Source: Saprospiraceae bacterium (lineage in GTDB: Bacteria; Bacteroidota; Bacteroidia; Chitinophagales; Saprospiraceae). From it: a DNA stretch of 64,000 bases. The translations under genes were made by a program, and so were the position numbers. How positions within the stretch are numbered: position 1 is the stretch's first letter; each line of letters begins with the position of its first letter. Where the stretch lies: the NCBI GenBank assembly GCA_026129545.1, contig JAHCHX010000001.1:2169501-2233500 (forward strand). The letters run 5' to 3'. Under the pieces are notes generated by a model. It was not told the origin of the DNA, ran no database searches, and was given only the letters and a program-made list of their open reading frames with translations. Shown in pieces: positions 36,873 to 46,108 of this stretch.

Positions 36873-38165
36873 ATGACCAAAACCTACCACAAAATCGTTC
36901 GGGGCGACAGCCGCCACATGAAGGAAGTACGCGACGAGAGTGTTCACCTTGTCGTCACCTCGCCGCCATATTGGCAGTTGAAAGACTACGGCACGGACAA
37001 TCAAATCGGCTTTCACGACGACTATGAGACGTACATCAATCACCTGAATTTGGTTTGGAAAGAATGTCATCGTGTGTTGCACAAAGGCTGCCGCCTGTGC
37101 ATCAATATTGGCGACCAGTTTGCGCGCTCGGTCTATTATGGTCGCTACAAAGTCATCCCGATTCGCACGGAAATCATAAAATTCTGCGAGTCCATCGGGT
37201 TCGACTACATGGGCGCGGTGATTTGGCAAAAAGTCGCCACCACGAACACCACCGGCGGCGCGACGATTATGGGCAGTTTTCCATACCCGCGCAACGGCAT
37301 TTTGAAAATTGACTACGAGTTTATCCTCATTTTCAAAAAACACGGCGACGCGCCCAAACCCGACCGGGAGAAAAAAGAGCTTTCCAAAATGACCGTCGAA
37401 GAATGGAACGAGTTTTTCAGCGGTCACTGGAATTTCAGCGGCGCGAAGCAGGACAATCATTTGGCAATGTTTCCCGAAGAATTGCCGCACCGGCTCATCA
37501 AAATGTTCGCCTTCGTGGGCGATGTGGTGCTTGACCCCTTCCTCGGTAGCGGCACCACTTCGTTGGCCGCCAGAAACTTGGGCCGCCACTCGCTCGGCTA
37601 TGAAGCCAATCCAGACTTTATTCCCATCATTCGCAAAAAAATTGGCGCCGATGAAAAAAACCTGTTCGACAAGGCGCAATTTATCTTTGAAGAACAAGAC
37701 GAGTTGCTTGTTGATTTTGAAAAAGAGGTTCAAAAACTGCCCTACATTTTCAAAGACCCGCTGCGCTTGGACAAAAAAATAGACGTGAAAAAACTCCAGT
37801 TCGGCTCCAAAATTGACCAAAACGGCTCAACCAAGCGCGAGGAGTTTTTCACCGTGAAAGAAGTCATCAGCCCGGAACTCGTGCGGCTGAACAACGGCCT
37901 CGAAGTGCGCCTCATTGGCATCCGCGAAAATCCTGCGCAAAACGGCAAGGCCAGCGACTGGCTGCGCGAAAAAACGAAAGGCCAAAAAGTTTTCCTGAAA
38001 TATGATGCGGTCAAACACGATTCCCAGAACCGGCTGATGGCTTATTTGTACTTGCAGAACAAGACTTTTGTGAACGCGCATCTGGTGCGGTCGGGGTTGG
38101 TTTCGGTGGATGATTCGGTGGAACACAAGTACAAGACAAAGTTTAACACTATCCAAAATGGCTGA
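36873..38165 (+). CDS. DNA methyltransferase with SNase-like C-terminal domain
   Basis: A 430-residue protein. Residues about 1-270 are an amino-methyltransferase with motif IV (VVTSPPYWQLKDYG) ahead of motif I (VLDPFLGSGTTSLAARNLGR); the TSPPY form fits N4-cytosine or N6-adenine modification. Residues about 270-315 form a linker. Residues about 320-430 resemble a staphylococcal-nuclease OB fold: LNNGLEVRLIGIRENP, KASDWLREKTKGQKVFLKY, RLMAYLYLQNKTFVNAHLV and RSGLVSVDD. The stop codon overlaps the start of a broken downstream gene by 8 bases, so the two were once coupled. It is likely the methyltransferase of a former type II restriction-modification system; the target site is unknown (M.MjaI-like CTAG is one guess). 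Confidence 0.85.
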   Translation: MTKTYHKIVRGDSRHMKEVRDESVHLVVTSPPYWQLKDYGTDNQIGFHDDYETYINHLNLVWKECHRVLHKGCRLCINIGDQFARSVYYGRYKVIPIRTEIIKFCESIGFDYMGAVIWQKVATTNTTGGATIMGSFPYPRNGILKIDYEFILIFKKHGDAPKPDREKKELSKMTVEEWNEFFSGHWNFSGAKQDNHLAMFPEELPHRLIKMFAFVGDVVLDPFLGSGTTSLAARNLGRHSLGYEANPDFIPIIRKKIGADEKNLFDKAQFIFEEQDELLVDFEKEVQKLPYIFKDPLRLDKKIDVKKLQFGSKIDQNGSTKREEFFTVKEVISPELVRLNNGLEVRLIGIRENPAQNGKASDWLREKTKGQKVFLKYDAVKHDSQNRLMAYLYLQNKTFVNAHLVRSGLVSVDDSVEHKYKTKFNTIQNG

Positions 38166-38329
38166 ACGCTACTCCAAAGAATTCGGCAAAAAAGAGAAGG
38201 GGCTGAATTACACCTGCCAGACCTACCAACTTTCCCGCCCCAACAAGGTCGGTGCGGTCATGGAGTTGACTCGGCGGTGAAATCACCAAAAAAGAAATCC
38301 AACTTAAAATCAACCGATTGAGCCAGTAA
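38158..38329 (+). pseudogene. Remnant of a restriction endonuclease gene
   Basis: A start codon at 38158 opens a 40-codon frame that stops with TGA at 38278-38280 (MAERYSKEFGKKEKG, QTYQLSRPNKVG). Just upstream of that stop, in a different frame from 38276, begins a 17-codon piece GEITKKEIQLKINRLSQ ending at 38327-38329. The first piece looks like a gene start coupled to the methyltransferase and the second like a helical C-terminus. Together they suggest a gene whose middle has been deleted. From position it would be the cognate endonuclease; resemblance to the MjaI family is from memory and weak. Confidence 0.5.
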
Positions 38330-38377
38330 TGCGTTTTTGCCGTTGCTCTATTGACCACATCAACACATTTTTTTGCC

Positions 38378-39331
38378 ATGAAAGAAAAAGGCATCCCAAC
38401 TGTTGACCTCTCCAAATTTGCCTCCGGCAACCCTGCCGAAAAAGAAGCCTTCGTGCGCGCGCTCGGCAAGGCTTTTCACGAAGTAGGCTTTGTGGCGGTG
38501 GTGAACCACGGCGTTCCCAAAAATTTGATTGACCGCTTCTACGAGGCCTCAAAAGCCTTTTTTGCCCTGCCGGAGGCCGTCAAGAAAAAATACGAGATAC
38601 CCGGCATGGCTGGCCAACGCGGCTACACTTCTTTCGGAAAAGAACACGCCAAGCAGTCGCAGGTGGCCGACCTGAAAGAGTTTTTCCAAATCGGCCAAGA
38701 AGTGCCCGCTGACCATCCGCTCAAATCGGAATACCCCGACAACGTGCAGGTGGCCGAAGCGCCCGAATTCGCCAAGCTGGGCCGCGAACTCTATCAGGCT
38801 TTTGAAAAAGCAGGCGGCTTGCTGCTCGAAGCCATCGCTGCCCACCTCGGCCTCGACAAGGATTATTTCACCCGTCAAATCACGCACGGCAACTCCATCC
38901 TTCGCAGCATCCACTACCCACCTATCACGCACGAGCCTGCCAGCGCCATTCGCGCCGAACAACACGAGGACATCAACCTCATCACGCTGCTCGTGGGCGC
39001 GAGTGCTGGCGGCTTGGAACTATTGAACTCTGAAAATGAATGGGTGCCCATCCTCCCCGAGGCCGACGAAATCGTCATCAACGTGGGCGATATGCTTCAG
39101 CGGCTCACCAACGACTACCTGAAAAGCACCACCCACCGCGTGGTGAACCCGCCGCGCTCCGAATGGCATTTGCCGCGCCTGAGTATCCCGTTCTTCCTGC
39201 ATCCGGTCAGCTCGATGGATTTGACCTGCCTCCCCTCCTGTGTCACCGCCGACAACCCGCTACACTACGCGCCCATCACCGCCGGCGAGTATCTGGACGA
39301 GCGGCTGCGGGAGATTGGGTTGAAAAAATAG
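38378..39331 (+). CDS. Isopenicillin-N-synthase-like 2OG-Fe(II) oxygenase
   Basis: A 317-residue protein of the 2-oxoglutarate and Fe(II)-dependent dioxygenase family (DIOX_N plus 2OG-FeII_Oxy). The N-terminus has VGFVAVVNHGVPKNLIDRF. The iron ligands are His and Asp in RAEQHEDINLITLLVG and His in STTHRVVNPPRSEWHLPR; the Arg of RLSIPFFLHP binds the co-substrate. Substrates range from amino acids to secondary metabolites and cannot be told here. The ATG at 38378 is chosen; a TTG nine codons upstream is the other option. Confidence 0.92.
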   Translation: MKEKGIPTVDLSKFASGNPAEKEAFVRALGKAFHEVGFVAVVNHGVPKNLIDRFYEASKAFFALPEAVKKKYEIPGMAGQRGYTSFGKEHAKQSQVADLKEFFQIGQEVPADHPLKSEYPDNVQVAEAPEFAKLGRELYQAFEKAGGLLLEAIAAHLGLDKDYFTRQITHGNSILRSIHYPPITHEPASAIRAEQHEDINLITLLVGASAGGLELLNSENEWVPILPEADEIVINVGDMLQRLTNDYLKSTTHRVVNPPRSEWHLPRLSIPFFLHPVSSMDLTCLPSCVTADNPLHYAPITAGEYLDERLREIGLKK

Positions 39332-39380
39332 GCTTGCTGCGGCAAAGGAAAGACTTGCGCAAGGCAAACGCGAGCCATCC

Positions 39381-41078
39381 TCACTCGGTCTTGTTTCTCC
39401 TGGTCTCCTCCCCTGCTTGCATGGAGGCCTCCACTTCCCAATTGGCGCGGAGCGGGTCGAGTTTTTTGGTAAAAATCGGCTCCGGCTGGCGGCGGGCAAA
39501 ATAATCGCCCGTGTCCCAACGGCCATTGCCGTTGCGGTCTTCGATGAGGCGGGCGGTGTAGGCGGCTGCCACCAAGTTGGTGAATATCAGTTTTTTCTCT
39601 GTGCCCTCGGTGTCAAAAACGCGCTCTTCCTCCACCACGGTGCCGTTCAGCAATTGCAGCACATATTGGGTGCCCGGAATCAAATTTTCCACCGTCAGGT
39701 TCAGCCCGCCGAGTTGTTTTTCGGTGTAAACATTCAATATGCGAACGAGTGTGTCGGCATTGGACACCCCATAGAAATCCGTGACGGCACCGGGCAAAAG
39801 GGTGAGCGTGTAGGTTTTGCCGAACGCCCAAGCGACTTGGACATTGATATTTCGCGGCAGCGTCGAGTCGAGTTGGGCGGAAAAATCGAAGAAGGGCGTG
39901 CTGTCAATCAGCATCAGCCATTGCGCGGTGTCCACGCTGGCCAAGATTGAATTGAAGGAAATGGTCGCCTGTTTGGTGGGGTGCTGACTGACGGTTTTTG
40001 TGACGCTTGGCGCGGGAGCGAGCGGGGCGGTTTGTCGTCGGCTGGCGCTTGCGGCGGCAGGTGCGCCCGCTTCGGCGAGGGCATGGTTTTTAAAAAAATC
40101 TTCGCGCGACAGGTTGCGCACTCGCACCGTGTCGTCGTTGGCCATCAATTGCCATGCTGCGGGGGCGCTCATGTCGTACCAAACAAAAAGGGTGTCTTTC
40201 ACTTTCTCGACGGTGTAGCGCACATCGGGCGTTTCGGGCCGAATGGCGACCGAGTCTGGCAAATCGGTGTAGGTTAGTTGCACCAAGCCAAAGCGGAGGG
40301 TTTTGCTGTCGAAAAGGCGAAACGTCGGCTGATTTTTGAAAAGTTTGATGCTCAGCGATGCGTTGGCAGAGTCCGTCAGCGTCAGCAGGCTATCAGCAAA
40401 TCCGATGCGCTCGTTCTGGCCATCCCATTTCAAATCCCCGGAACTATCGTCAATAGCCGCTACTTTATACACGCCTTCCCTCACGTTTTGAATGGAAAAT
40501 TGGCCGCTCTTGTCGGTGCGGGCGAAATAGTAGGGTTTCTCCTTGCGCACCACGCTGTCCGTAAAATCATCGTAGAGCATCACCGAAATGTTTTCGAGCG
40601 GCTCGCTCGTGAAGGCATCCACCACGATACCGTTGGCGGAGAGGCTGTCCAAAAAGTCGCCTGTGGAGAACACGAACCGCAAATCCTTCGCCGGGTTGTT
40701 TTCATGAAAATCCTTGACCGCCGTGCCGAAATTGATGGTGTAGGTCGTGTTGGGGCGCAGGGTGTCTTCCTTCGAGAATTCCACGATTACCTTTTTGCCT
40801 TTCAAAGTGATGTCGGGGCGTTTTTTCAAAGGCGGCGAAATGACGACTTGCGTGCCTACATCAGACAGCACCACCCACTCGTTGAAAGCAAGTTCGATGC
40901 GGCGTTCGGAAAAGCGGGTGCTGAAATTGCGCGTGCTGGCTTCCGCGACCACCTCCGGCGGGTCTGTGTCTTTGGGGCCTCCGGTGGGCGAGCCTTGCCT
41001 CGCGCAGGCAAAGAGCAGGCTAAGCAACACAGGGCTGCAAAGCAATCGAAAGAAAAAGTTGCGAGGAAACGAGTTCAT
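39381..41078 (-). CDS. Ig-like domain lipoprotein
   Basis: A 565-residue lipoprotein. The signal peptide ends at the lipobox Cys25 (LSLLFAC), followed by RQGSPTGGPKDTDPPEV, the usual start of a Bacteroidota Ig-like lipoprotein family. Residues about 30-135 form a bacterial Ig-like domain (IELAFNEWVVLSDVGTQVVI, TYTINFGTAVKDFHENNP). A prealbumin-like domain follows at about 145-245 (GIVVDAFTSEPLENISVMLYD). The rest is beta-rich with a Pro/Ala linker near 340-370. It starts 18 bp after the Dna2-like gene on the same strand and is probably cotranscribed. Its function is unknown. Confidence 0.88.
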   Translation of the reverse strand: MNSFPRNFFFRLLCSPVLLSLLFACARQGSPTGGPKDTDPPEVVAEASTRNFSTRFSERRIELAFNEWVVLSDVGTQVVISPPLKKRPDITLKGKKVIVEFSKEDTLRPNTTYTINFGTAVKDFHENNPAKDLRFVFSTGDFLDSLSANGIVVDAFTSEPLENISVMLYDDFTDSVVRKEKPYYFARTDKSGQFSIQNVREGVYKVAAIDDSSGDLKWDGQNERIGFADSLLTLTDSANASLSIKLFKNQPTFRLFDSKTLRFGLVQLTYTDLPDSVAIRPETPDVRYTVEKVKDTLFVWYDMSAPAAWQLMANDDTVRVRNLSREDFFKNHALAEAGAPAAASASRRQTAPLAPAPSVTKTVSQHPTKQATISFNSILASVDTAQWLMLIDSTPFFDFSAQLDSTLPRNINVQVAWAFGKTYTLTLLPGAVTDFYGVSNADTLVRILNVYTEKQLGGLNLTVENLIPGTQYVLQLLNGTVVEEERVFDTEGTEKKLIFTNLVAAAYTARLIEDRNGNGRWDTGDYFARRQPEPIFTKKLDPLRANWEVEASMQAGEETRRNKTE

Positions 41079-41096
41079 GTGTTTGAAGCGGCGAAG

Positions 41097-44000
41097 TTAT
41101 GTCGGGTTGGGATATGGAAGAGCGACTTTGTATTGTTCGATAAAAGCCCTGTAACGCGGGTCTTTTCTCAAAATCTCCTCGTTTCCAATCAAAATAAGGT
41201 GCTCGCGGGCACGCGTGAGGGCAACGTTCAGTTTGCGGTCAACGCCCTCTCCGCTGAGGTTGACGAGGCTTGCCAGCTGAAATTCGGAGTGGACACAAGT
41301 GGAAACGATGATGATGTCGCGAGCGCCGCCTTGATAACGCTCCACCGTGTCAATCGTGATTTCGTCGGGGTCGAGGTTGGCGGCGGACAGGCTTTCGCGA
41401 ATTTGAGCGATTTGCGCCCGCCACGGAGTGATGATGCCGAGGGACTTTGCGGGATGCCACGGCTTGCTGTTGGCGGCCCACACGTTTTTGAACATGGCGA
41501 CCAGCTGCGCCACCCACTGTGCTTCCACGGTGCTCGTTTTGGGATTCGACAAGTTTTCCGCTGGTTGGGCTGGCAGGAAAACGACCCTTTTTTCAAATAA
41601 AATTTTTATAAGAACGGGGTCTGCGGCGGGCCAATCGTAACGGAGCGGCTTGTGCTGGCGATGTTCGGGAGCTTGGTCGAGCGTGTGCAAATGGCCCCCG
41701 TAAAAATACCGATTCGGGAAATCCATGATGTCAGAGTGCATACGTCCCTGACGGTCGAGTTGGCCGTAAGCCCAGTGCCAGCCCTGCTCCTGACAACGCC
41801 GATAGAGCCTTTCAAAATAAGAATCGCGCAAATCGGCAAGGCCAATACTGTTCAAGTCCGTATCCTTCACGACGGTGGTCGCCGACCGTTGAGTGGTGAC
41901 GGCTGGCAATTGGCGGTGGTCGCCGATGAGGGTAAAATGTTCGAAGCGGGTCAGCAAGCCTATCAGTTGAGGCTCCAAGATTTGTGATGCCTCGTCCACG
42001 ATAAGCCGCTGAAATTTTTTGAGTTTCAGGAAGCCCTCGTTCGAGCCAAAAGAGGCCACCGTGCTGACGAATACCCGATGGCTATCGAGCACGGCGCGGA
42101 GTTCGGCGCGGTTTTTTGCTTCCGCGATTTTCACGCTCAAAAGTTGCTCTCGAAACCGCTCTTCGGTCGAGTGTTTGTTCCCGATGCGCAGATACTGCTG
42201 CCGAATGTCGCCACCGATGCTGTCGAGCGCCTCGCAGATTTCGTCCACTGCGCGATTGGTGTAGGCCAACAGGAGCAGGCTGTCGGAGGTCTCGTTCAGC
42301 ACTTGTGCCGCGAGGTTGCGCAGCATCACGGAGGTTTTGCCCGTTCCGGGCGGCCCCCAGAGGAGGAAGTAGTTGGGGGAGGGGTGGATGCCCAGCACCA
42401 GCCCCCGCTTCTCCGCGCCAGCCTCTGCCCATTCTAGCAACCCCCTATACATGGCGGCAAAGCCAGTGTCCATCATGTCGGGTTCCAGACACCAATAGCC
42501 CTCCGTTTCGAAGGGTTTGAGGTTGTGCTGCCGGAAGCGCAGCTGCACGGTCACGCGGTCTTTGCCCAGCTCCATGATGGTACATTTGATGACTTGGTGA
42601 TGCAATACGGTATCCGTCGAGTCCACGGCTGGATAGAGGAGCGCGATGTCGCCAACGCGGAAATTGGCCAGCGGATTGGTGAGCGGCGTTTTCCGAAAAA
42701 CGATGCAAGGTTCGGGTTCGGCGGCGCGGTTTTCGAGCATTTCTAGATGGCTCAAAATGCTGAAAGCCAGTTGTTTTTCCTCAAAACTGCTGCGCCAAAG
42801 GGCGGCGTGGCCATTGGAGCCGTCCACCCCCTCTTCGCCGACTTTGGCCAACCAATGCTCGCGCGCGATGAAACCCGCAAAGGCATTGAAATACTTTTTT
42901 TCCAACAAAGACAACCCCGCGTAGGCCACCTCAAAACGGGCAAAATCGCGCTCGGTGAACCCCTTGCCATGAGCGGCTCTCAGCCGGCCAAACACAGCCA
43001 CCTGTTCATCGCCGGGGGTTATCTTGGTCAAAAGCCGCTCGATGGCCACTAGTTGGTTGCGCACTTGCAGCGCCTCCCACTGTTCCGGCGGCACGGTGGG
43101 CGCAAAGCGCAAGTGATTCAAATCCGCGCCGGAGTAGAGGATGTATTTGGCTGGGTCGGTGGAGCGGCCATACACCGAACGCACCAATAAATCATAAAGC
43201 AGGGTTTGGGTAAAATGACTGCGCTGTATGCCGTAACTGTTGGGTTTGAAGGGGGTACCGCTCTTCAATTCGACGATGGCCGATTTTTCGTCCGTTCGGT
43301 AAAACAAGTCAAGGCGGCCTTGAATGCCGTACTGCTCGCTGAAAAAGGCAGGTTCGAGAAAACAGTGCTCCGGCTCGATGCCCTCTTTGGCAAAGCCTTG
43401 GGCTGCCATGTTTTTTAGGTTTAAAAAATGTTTTTGCGCTTTGCCCGATATGGATTTTACCTCCGCATCGCTCATGGGCGCATACACAAAGGGGTAGAGT
43501 TGGAAGGTCTCGCGGAAAGTGGCTACCCATTCGGCGGAGGGTTCGTTCAGCAGTCGGTCGAGGAAAAAGTTGGCGATGTTGCCAAGCAGTTTCGGCTCGT
43601 TCGGCTCCATCGGCAGGAATTTTTTTGCCAGATAGGCGTACGGTTCCGCGCCAGTATCCTTGAAACATTCGGCAATAGCCGACACGTCCATGAGATAATC
43701 CGGCTCCACCACGAAAGCACGCGGACGATAATTGCCTTGCGCATCTATGTCCACTTCCAGCAGGTTCAGCGTCACCGGGAACCCGAACACCTTGCGGACA
43801 ACTTGGATGGTAGGCATGAAATGCTCGTTGCGTTCCGGCAAGCCGTACAGGACGCGCACGAACTGCCCCGGTCGCTCCTCGTCGGTGGCGATGAGGCAGC
43901 TTTGTTTGGCATCGTCTTCCAGCGCGACGACGCGAAGCACCGCAGCAAAAGCCAGTTCGCCTCCTGCTTCGCTTGCCTGAAAAGACGGGGGTGCTTCGCC

Positions 44001-44363
44001 CAATCGCTCCGCCAAACCCGAGGGAATGGCTGCGCCCGTCAGCACCAACACGGATTCCGCCACGGCGTGCAAACCCAACCGGACACTCATCTCGTTTGCC
44101 GCTCCGCCATTGCGCACGCGCTTGGCTGCCAAGCGGAAATGATGGATACCGCGCAACGTGTTTTCCTGAAAATGAAACTTGTGCCCAGCGTAGCTGATGC
44201 GAGCAAACAGGGTGCTGAACGCGATTTGCTCCTGTTGGGTAGCCTCGAAAAAAATGCGCTCCAACAAATTGGCCAACGCCAGCACCTGCTCCCGCCACGC
44301 TGTGCGGGCAGCGATTTTTTCGAGTTCCCGATAAAGAAGTGGTGCCAATTCAGGAGGGAGCAT
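41097..44363 (-). CDS. Dna2-like fused PD-(D/E)XK nuclease and superfamily 1 helicase
   Basis: A 1088-residue protein. The N-terminal third (about 1-290) has no clear family. At about 340-390 is a RecB/Cas4-type nuclease core: GRLDLFYRT (Asp), AIVELKSG (Glu-x-Lys) and QTLLY (Q-x3-Y motif). The C-terminal half (about 600-1088) is a Upf1/Dna2-type superfamily 1B helicase: Walker A in LLWGPPGTGKTSVML at about 665, LIVDEASQ at about 790, LIGDHRQLPAV, and TIDTVERYQGGARDIIIV with NVALTRAREHLIL near the end. It should unwind and cut DNA ends or flaps, in repair or defence. The four iron-sulfur cysteines of eukaryotic Dna2 were not seen. Confidence 0.88.
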   Translation of the reverse strand: MLPPELAPLLYRELEKIAARTAWREQVLALANLLERIFFEATQQEQIAFSTLFARISYAGHKFHFQENTLRGIHHFRLAAKRVRNGGAANEMSVRLGLHAVAESVLVLTGAAIPSGLAERLGEAPPSFQASEAGGELAFAAVLRVVALEDDAKQSCLIATDEERPGQFVRVLYGLPERNEHFMPTIQVVRKVFGFPVTLNLLEVDIDAQGNYRPRAFVVEPDYLMDVSAIAECFKDTGAEPYAYLAKKFLPMEPNEPKLLGNIANFFLDRLLNEPSAEWVATFRETFQLYPFVYAPMSDAEVKSISGKAQKHFLNLKNMAAQGFAKEGIEPEHCFLEPAFFSEQYGIQGRLDLFYRTDEKSAIVELKSGTPFKPNSYGIQRSHFTQTLLYDLLVRSVYGRSTDPAKYILYSGADLNHLRFAPTVPPEQWEALQVRNQLVAIERLLTKITPGDEQVAVFGRLRAAHGKGFTERDFARFEVAYAGLSLLEKKYFNAFAGFIAREHWLAKVGEEGVDGSNGHAALWRSSFEEKQLAFSILSHLEMLENRAAEPEPCIVFRKTPLTNPLANFRVGDIALLYPAVDSTDTVLHHQVIKCTIMELGKDRVTVQLRFRQHNLKPFETEGYWCLEPDMMDTGFAAMYRGLLEWAEAGAEKRGLVLGIHPSPNYFLLWGPPGTGKTSVMLRNLAAQVLNETSDSLLLLAYTNRAVDEICEALDSIGGDIRQQYLRIGNKHSTEERFREQLLSVKIAEAKNRAELRAVLDSHRVFVSTVASFGSNEGFLKLKKFQRLIVDEASQILEPQLIGLLTRFEHFTLIGDHRQLPAVTTQRSATTVVKDTDLNSIGLADLRDSYFERLYRRCQEQGWHWAYGQLDRQGRMHSDIMDFPNRYFYGGHLHTLDQAPEHRQHKPLRYDWPAADPVLIKILFEKRVVFLPAQPAENLSNPKTSTVEAQWVAQLVAMFKNVWAANSKPWHPAKSLGIITPWRAQIAQIRESLSAANLDPDEITIDTVERYQGGARDIIIVSTCVHSEFQLASLVNLSGEGVDRKLNVALTRAREHLILIGNEEILRKDPRYRAFIEQYKVALPYPNPT

Positions 44364-44707
44364 GGGGCAAAGTTCCAGTATTAAGGCGGGAAAAAGGTAA
44401 AAACTTAGGTAGAGGGTAGAAAGCGGAAGGTATAGGGCGGTGAGACCTGATTTAGGGTTGCATACTGTTTAAATGGAGATGAAATCAGCCTTTTGCCTAA
44501 GTTTTTGCCTTTTTTGAATTGGGAAATGGTCAAGTCAAGCCTGAATCTGCCTTGCCGAAAGGCCAAAGCAATGGTGGCAAAAACTGTTTACGGCGCTCCT
44601 CGCAGACAGGAGTACCGATTTTTTGGGGGCACCGTGTTTCCATTTCCCACATTTCCCGTTTCTTCACGCTTCGCAACGACGCTTGTTGCCTCCTTTCAAT
44701 TGTTTTT
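44364..44707. other. Divergent spacer with inverted repeat
   Basis: 344 bp between the Dna2-like and the amidohydrolase-like genes. It holds a foldback element at 44391-44514. GAACTTTG on the minus strand (44376-44369), one mismatch from TAnnTTTG, may serve the Dna2-like gene. The plus-strand frame that continues upstream of 44708 lacks a signal peptide and was not accepted as coding. Confidence 0.5.
44391..44514. repeat. 124-bp element with 19-bp inverted ends
   Basis: AAAAAGGTAAAAACTTAGG at 44391-44409 is repeated as its reverse complement at 44496-44514 with one mismatch. The 86 bp between have no coding character. It resembles a miniature foldback element; the AT-rich ends weaken the case. 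Confidence 0.4.
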
Positions 44708-46027
44708 ATGAAAAATCTGATTCGGATGAAAAAATCGCCCCTTTATTTGCTTTTGAGCCTATCCTTTTTCGCGGGAGCCACCCTTTTCGCCCAAGTCCCC
44801 ACACCAGCCCCGGCACAAAAAGAGGCCATCCTTATCATGGGAGCCACTGCGCATCTCGGCAATGGGCAAGTCATCGAAAACAGCGCCATCGGCTTTGAAA
44901 ACGGCAAATTGACCTTGGTGGCCGACGCAACCACCATCCGCATTGACCGGACGAAATATGGGAAAATCTACGACGCGGCAGGCAAGCACGTCTATCCCGG
45001 CTTCATCGCCCCCAACACCCGCCTTGGCCTTGTGGAAATAGATGCCGCCCGCCCGACGCAGGATTTCTCTGAAACGGGCGCCTTGAACCCCAACGTGCGC
45101 AGCATCATCGCCTACAACACCGATTCGGAAGTGACCCCCACCGTGCGTTCCAATGGCGTATTGCTCGCACAAGTGTCTCCCACGGGCGGCACCGTGTCGG
45201 GCACCTCCTCCATCGTGCAGCTCGACGCTTGGAACTGGGAAGACGCATCTTACCGCGCCGACGACGGCATCCACCTCAACTGGCCTGCGTTGCGCAGCTG
45301 GTCGGGTTGGCAGACAGGCAGCCCCGAAATGAGAAGAAACGAGCAGTACGACAAAGACGTGCTGGCGCTTCGGCAATTCTTCGACGAGGCCCGAGCATAC
45401 GCCCAAGCGCCCGTCGTCGCGGCGAAAAACCCTCGTTTTGAGGCCATGCGCGGCCTTTGGGACAAAAAACAAAGTCTTTTCGTGCATACCGACAACGCCA
45501 AAACGATTCAAGAGGCGGTGCTCTTTGCGGAAAGCTATGGCTTGCACACGGTCTTGGTGGGCGCCAGCGACGCATGGCTCGTGGCCGATTTTTTGAAAGC
45601 CCGCGAGGTGCCCGTGATATTGGGACGCACTCAAAGGTTGCCTTCCCGTGAAGATGAAGACGTGGACCAACCATTCAAAACACCCGCCTTGCTGCATGAG
45701 AAAGGGGTGTTGTTTGCCTTTTCGATGGACGGCGCATGGCAACAGCGCAATTTGGCCTTTCAGGCGGGCCAAGCCGCCGGATATGGATTGCCGAAAGAAG
45801 CGGCGCTAAGCGCCCTGACACTCCACACAGCCAAAATTTTGCAGATTGACAAAACCTGCGGCTCGCTCGAGACAGGCAAGGATGCCACACTGTTCATCAG
45901 CGAGGGCGATGCCTTGGATATGCGCACCTGCAAGGTGACAGCAGCATTTATACAGGGGCGCGAAATCAATCTGGACAACAAACAAAAGCGACTACAGCGG
46001 CGATTTGAGGAAAAATACAGACAGTGA
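44708..46027 (+). CDS. Exported amidohydrolase-like protein lacking the HxH motif
   Basis: A 439-residue protein with a signal peptide (PLYLLLSLSFFAGATLFAQ). It has the amidohydrolase composite domain (AILIMGATAHLGNGQVIENSA, KIYDAAGKHVYPGFIAPNTRLGL) and a C-terminal AKILQIDKTCGSLETGKDATLFI. In active enzymes the first strand reads PGFIDxHxH; here this is PGFIAPNTRLG, so the metal-binding His pair is missing. Families with this change occur beside active paralogues in Bacteroidota, as I recall. It may be inactive or use a changed site. The start at 44708 gives the signal peptide; the second ATG at 44726 is equally possible. Confidence 0.82.
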   Translation: MKNLIRMKKSPLYLLLSLSFFAGATLFAQVPTPAPAQKEAILIMGATAHLGNGQVIENSAIGFENGKLTLVADATTIRIDRTKYGKIYDAAGKHVYPGFIAPNTRLGLVEIDAARPTQDFSETGALNPNVRSIIAYNTDSEVTPTVRSNGVLLAQVSPTGGTVSGTSSIVQLDAWNWEDASYRADDGIHLNWPALRSWSGWQTGSPEMRRNEQYDKDVLALRQFFDEARAYAQAPVVAAKNPRFEAMRGLWDKKQSLFVHTDNAKTIQEAVLFAESYGLHTVLVGASDAWLVADFLKAREVPVILGRTQRLPSREDEDVDQPFKTPALLHEKGVLFAFSMDGAWQQRNLAFQAGQAAGYGLPKEAALSALTLHTAKILQIDKTCGSLETGKDATLFISEGDALDMRTCKVTAAFIQGREINLDNKQKRLQRRFEEKYRQ

Positions 46028-46108
46028 GCGGATGCGTTATCCACACGGCTGGACATTATTTTTGCGATGCAAAGACGCAAAGGCACAAAGTGCGGCAAAC
46101 CAATGCGT

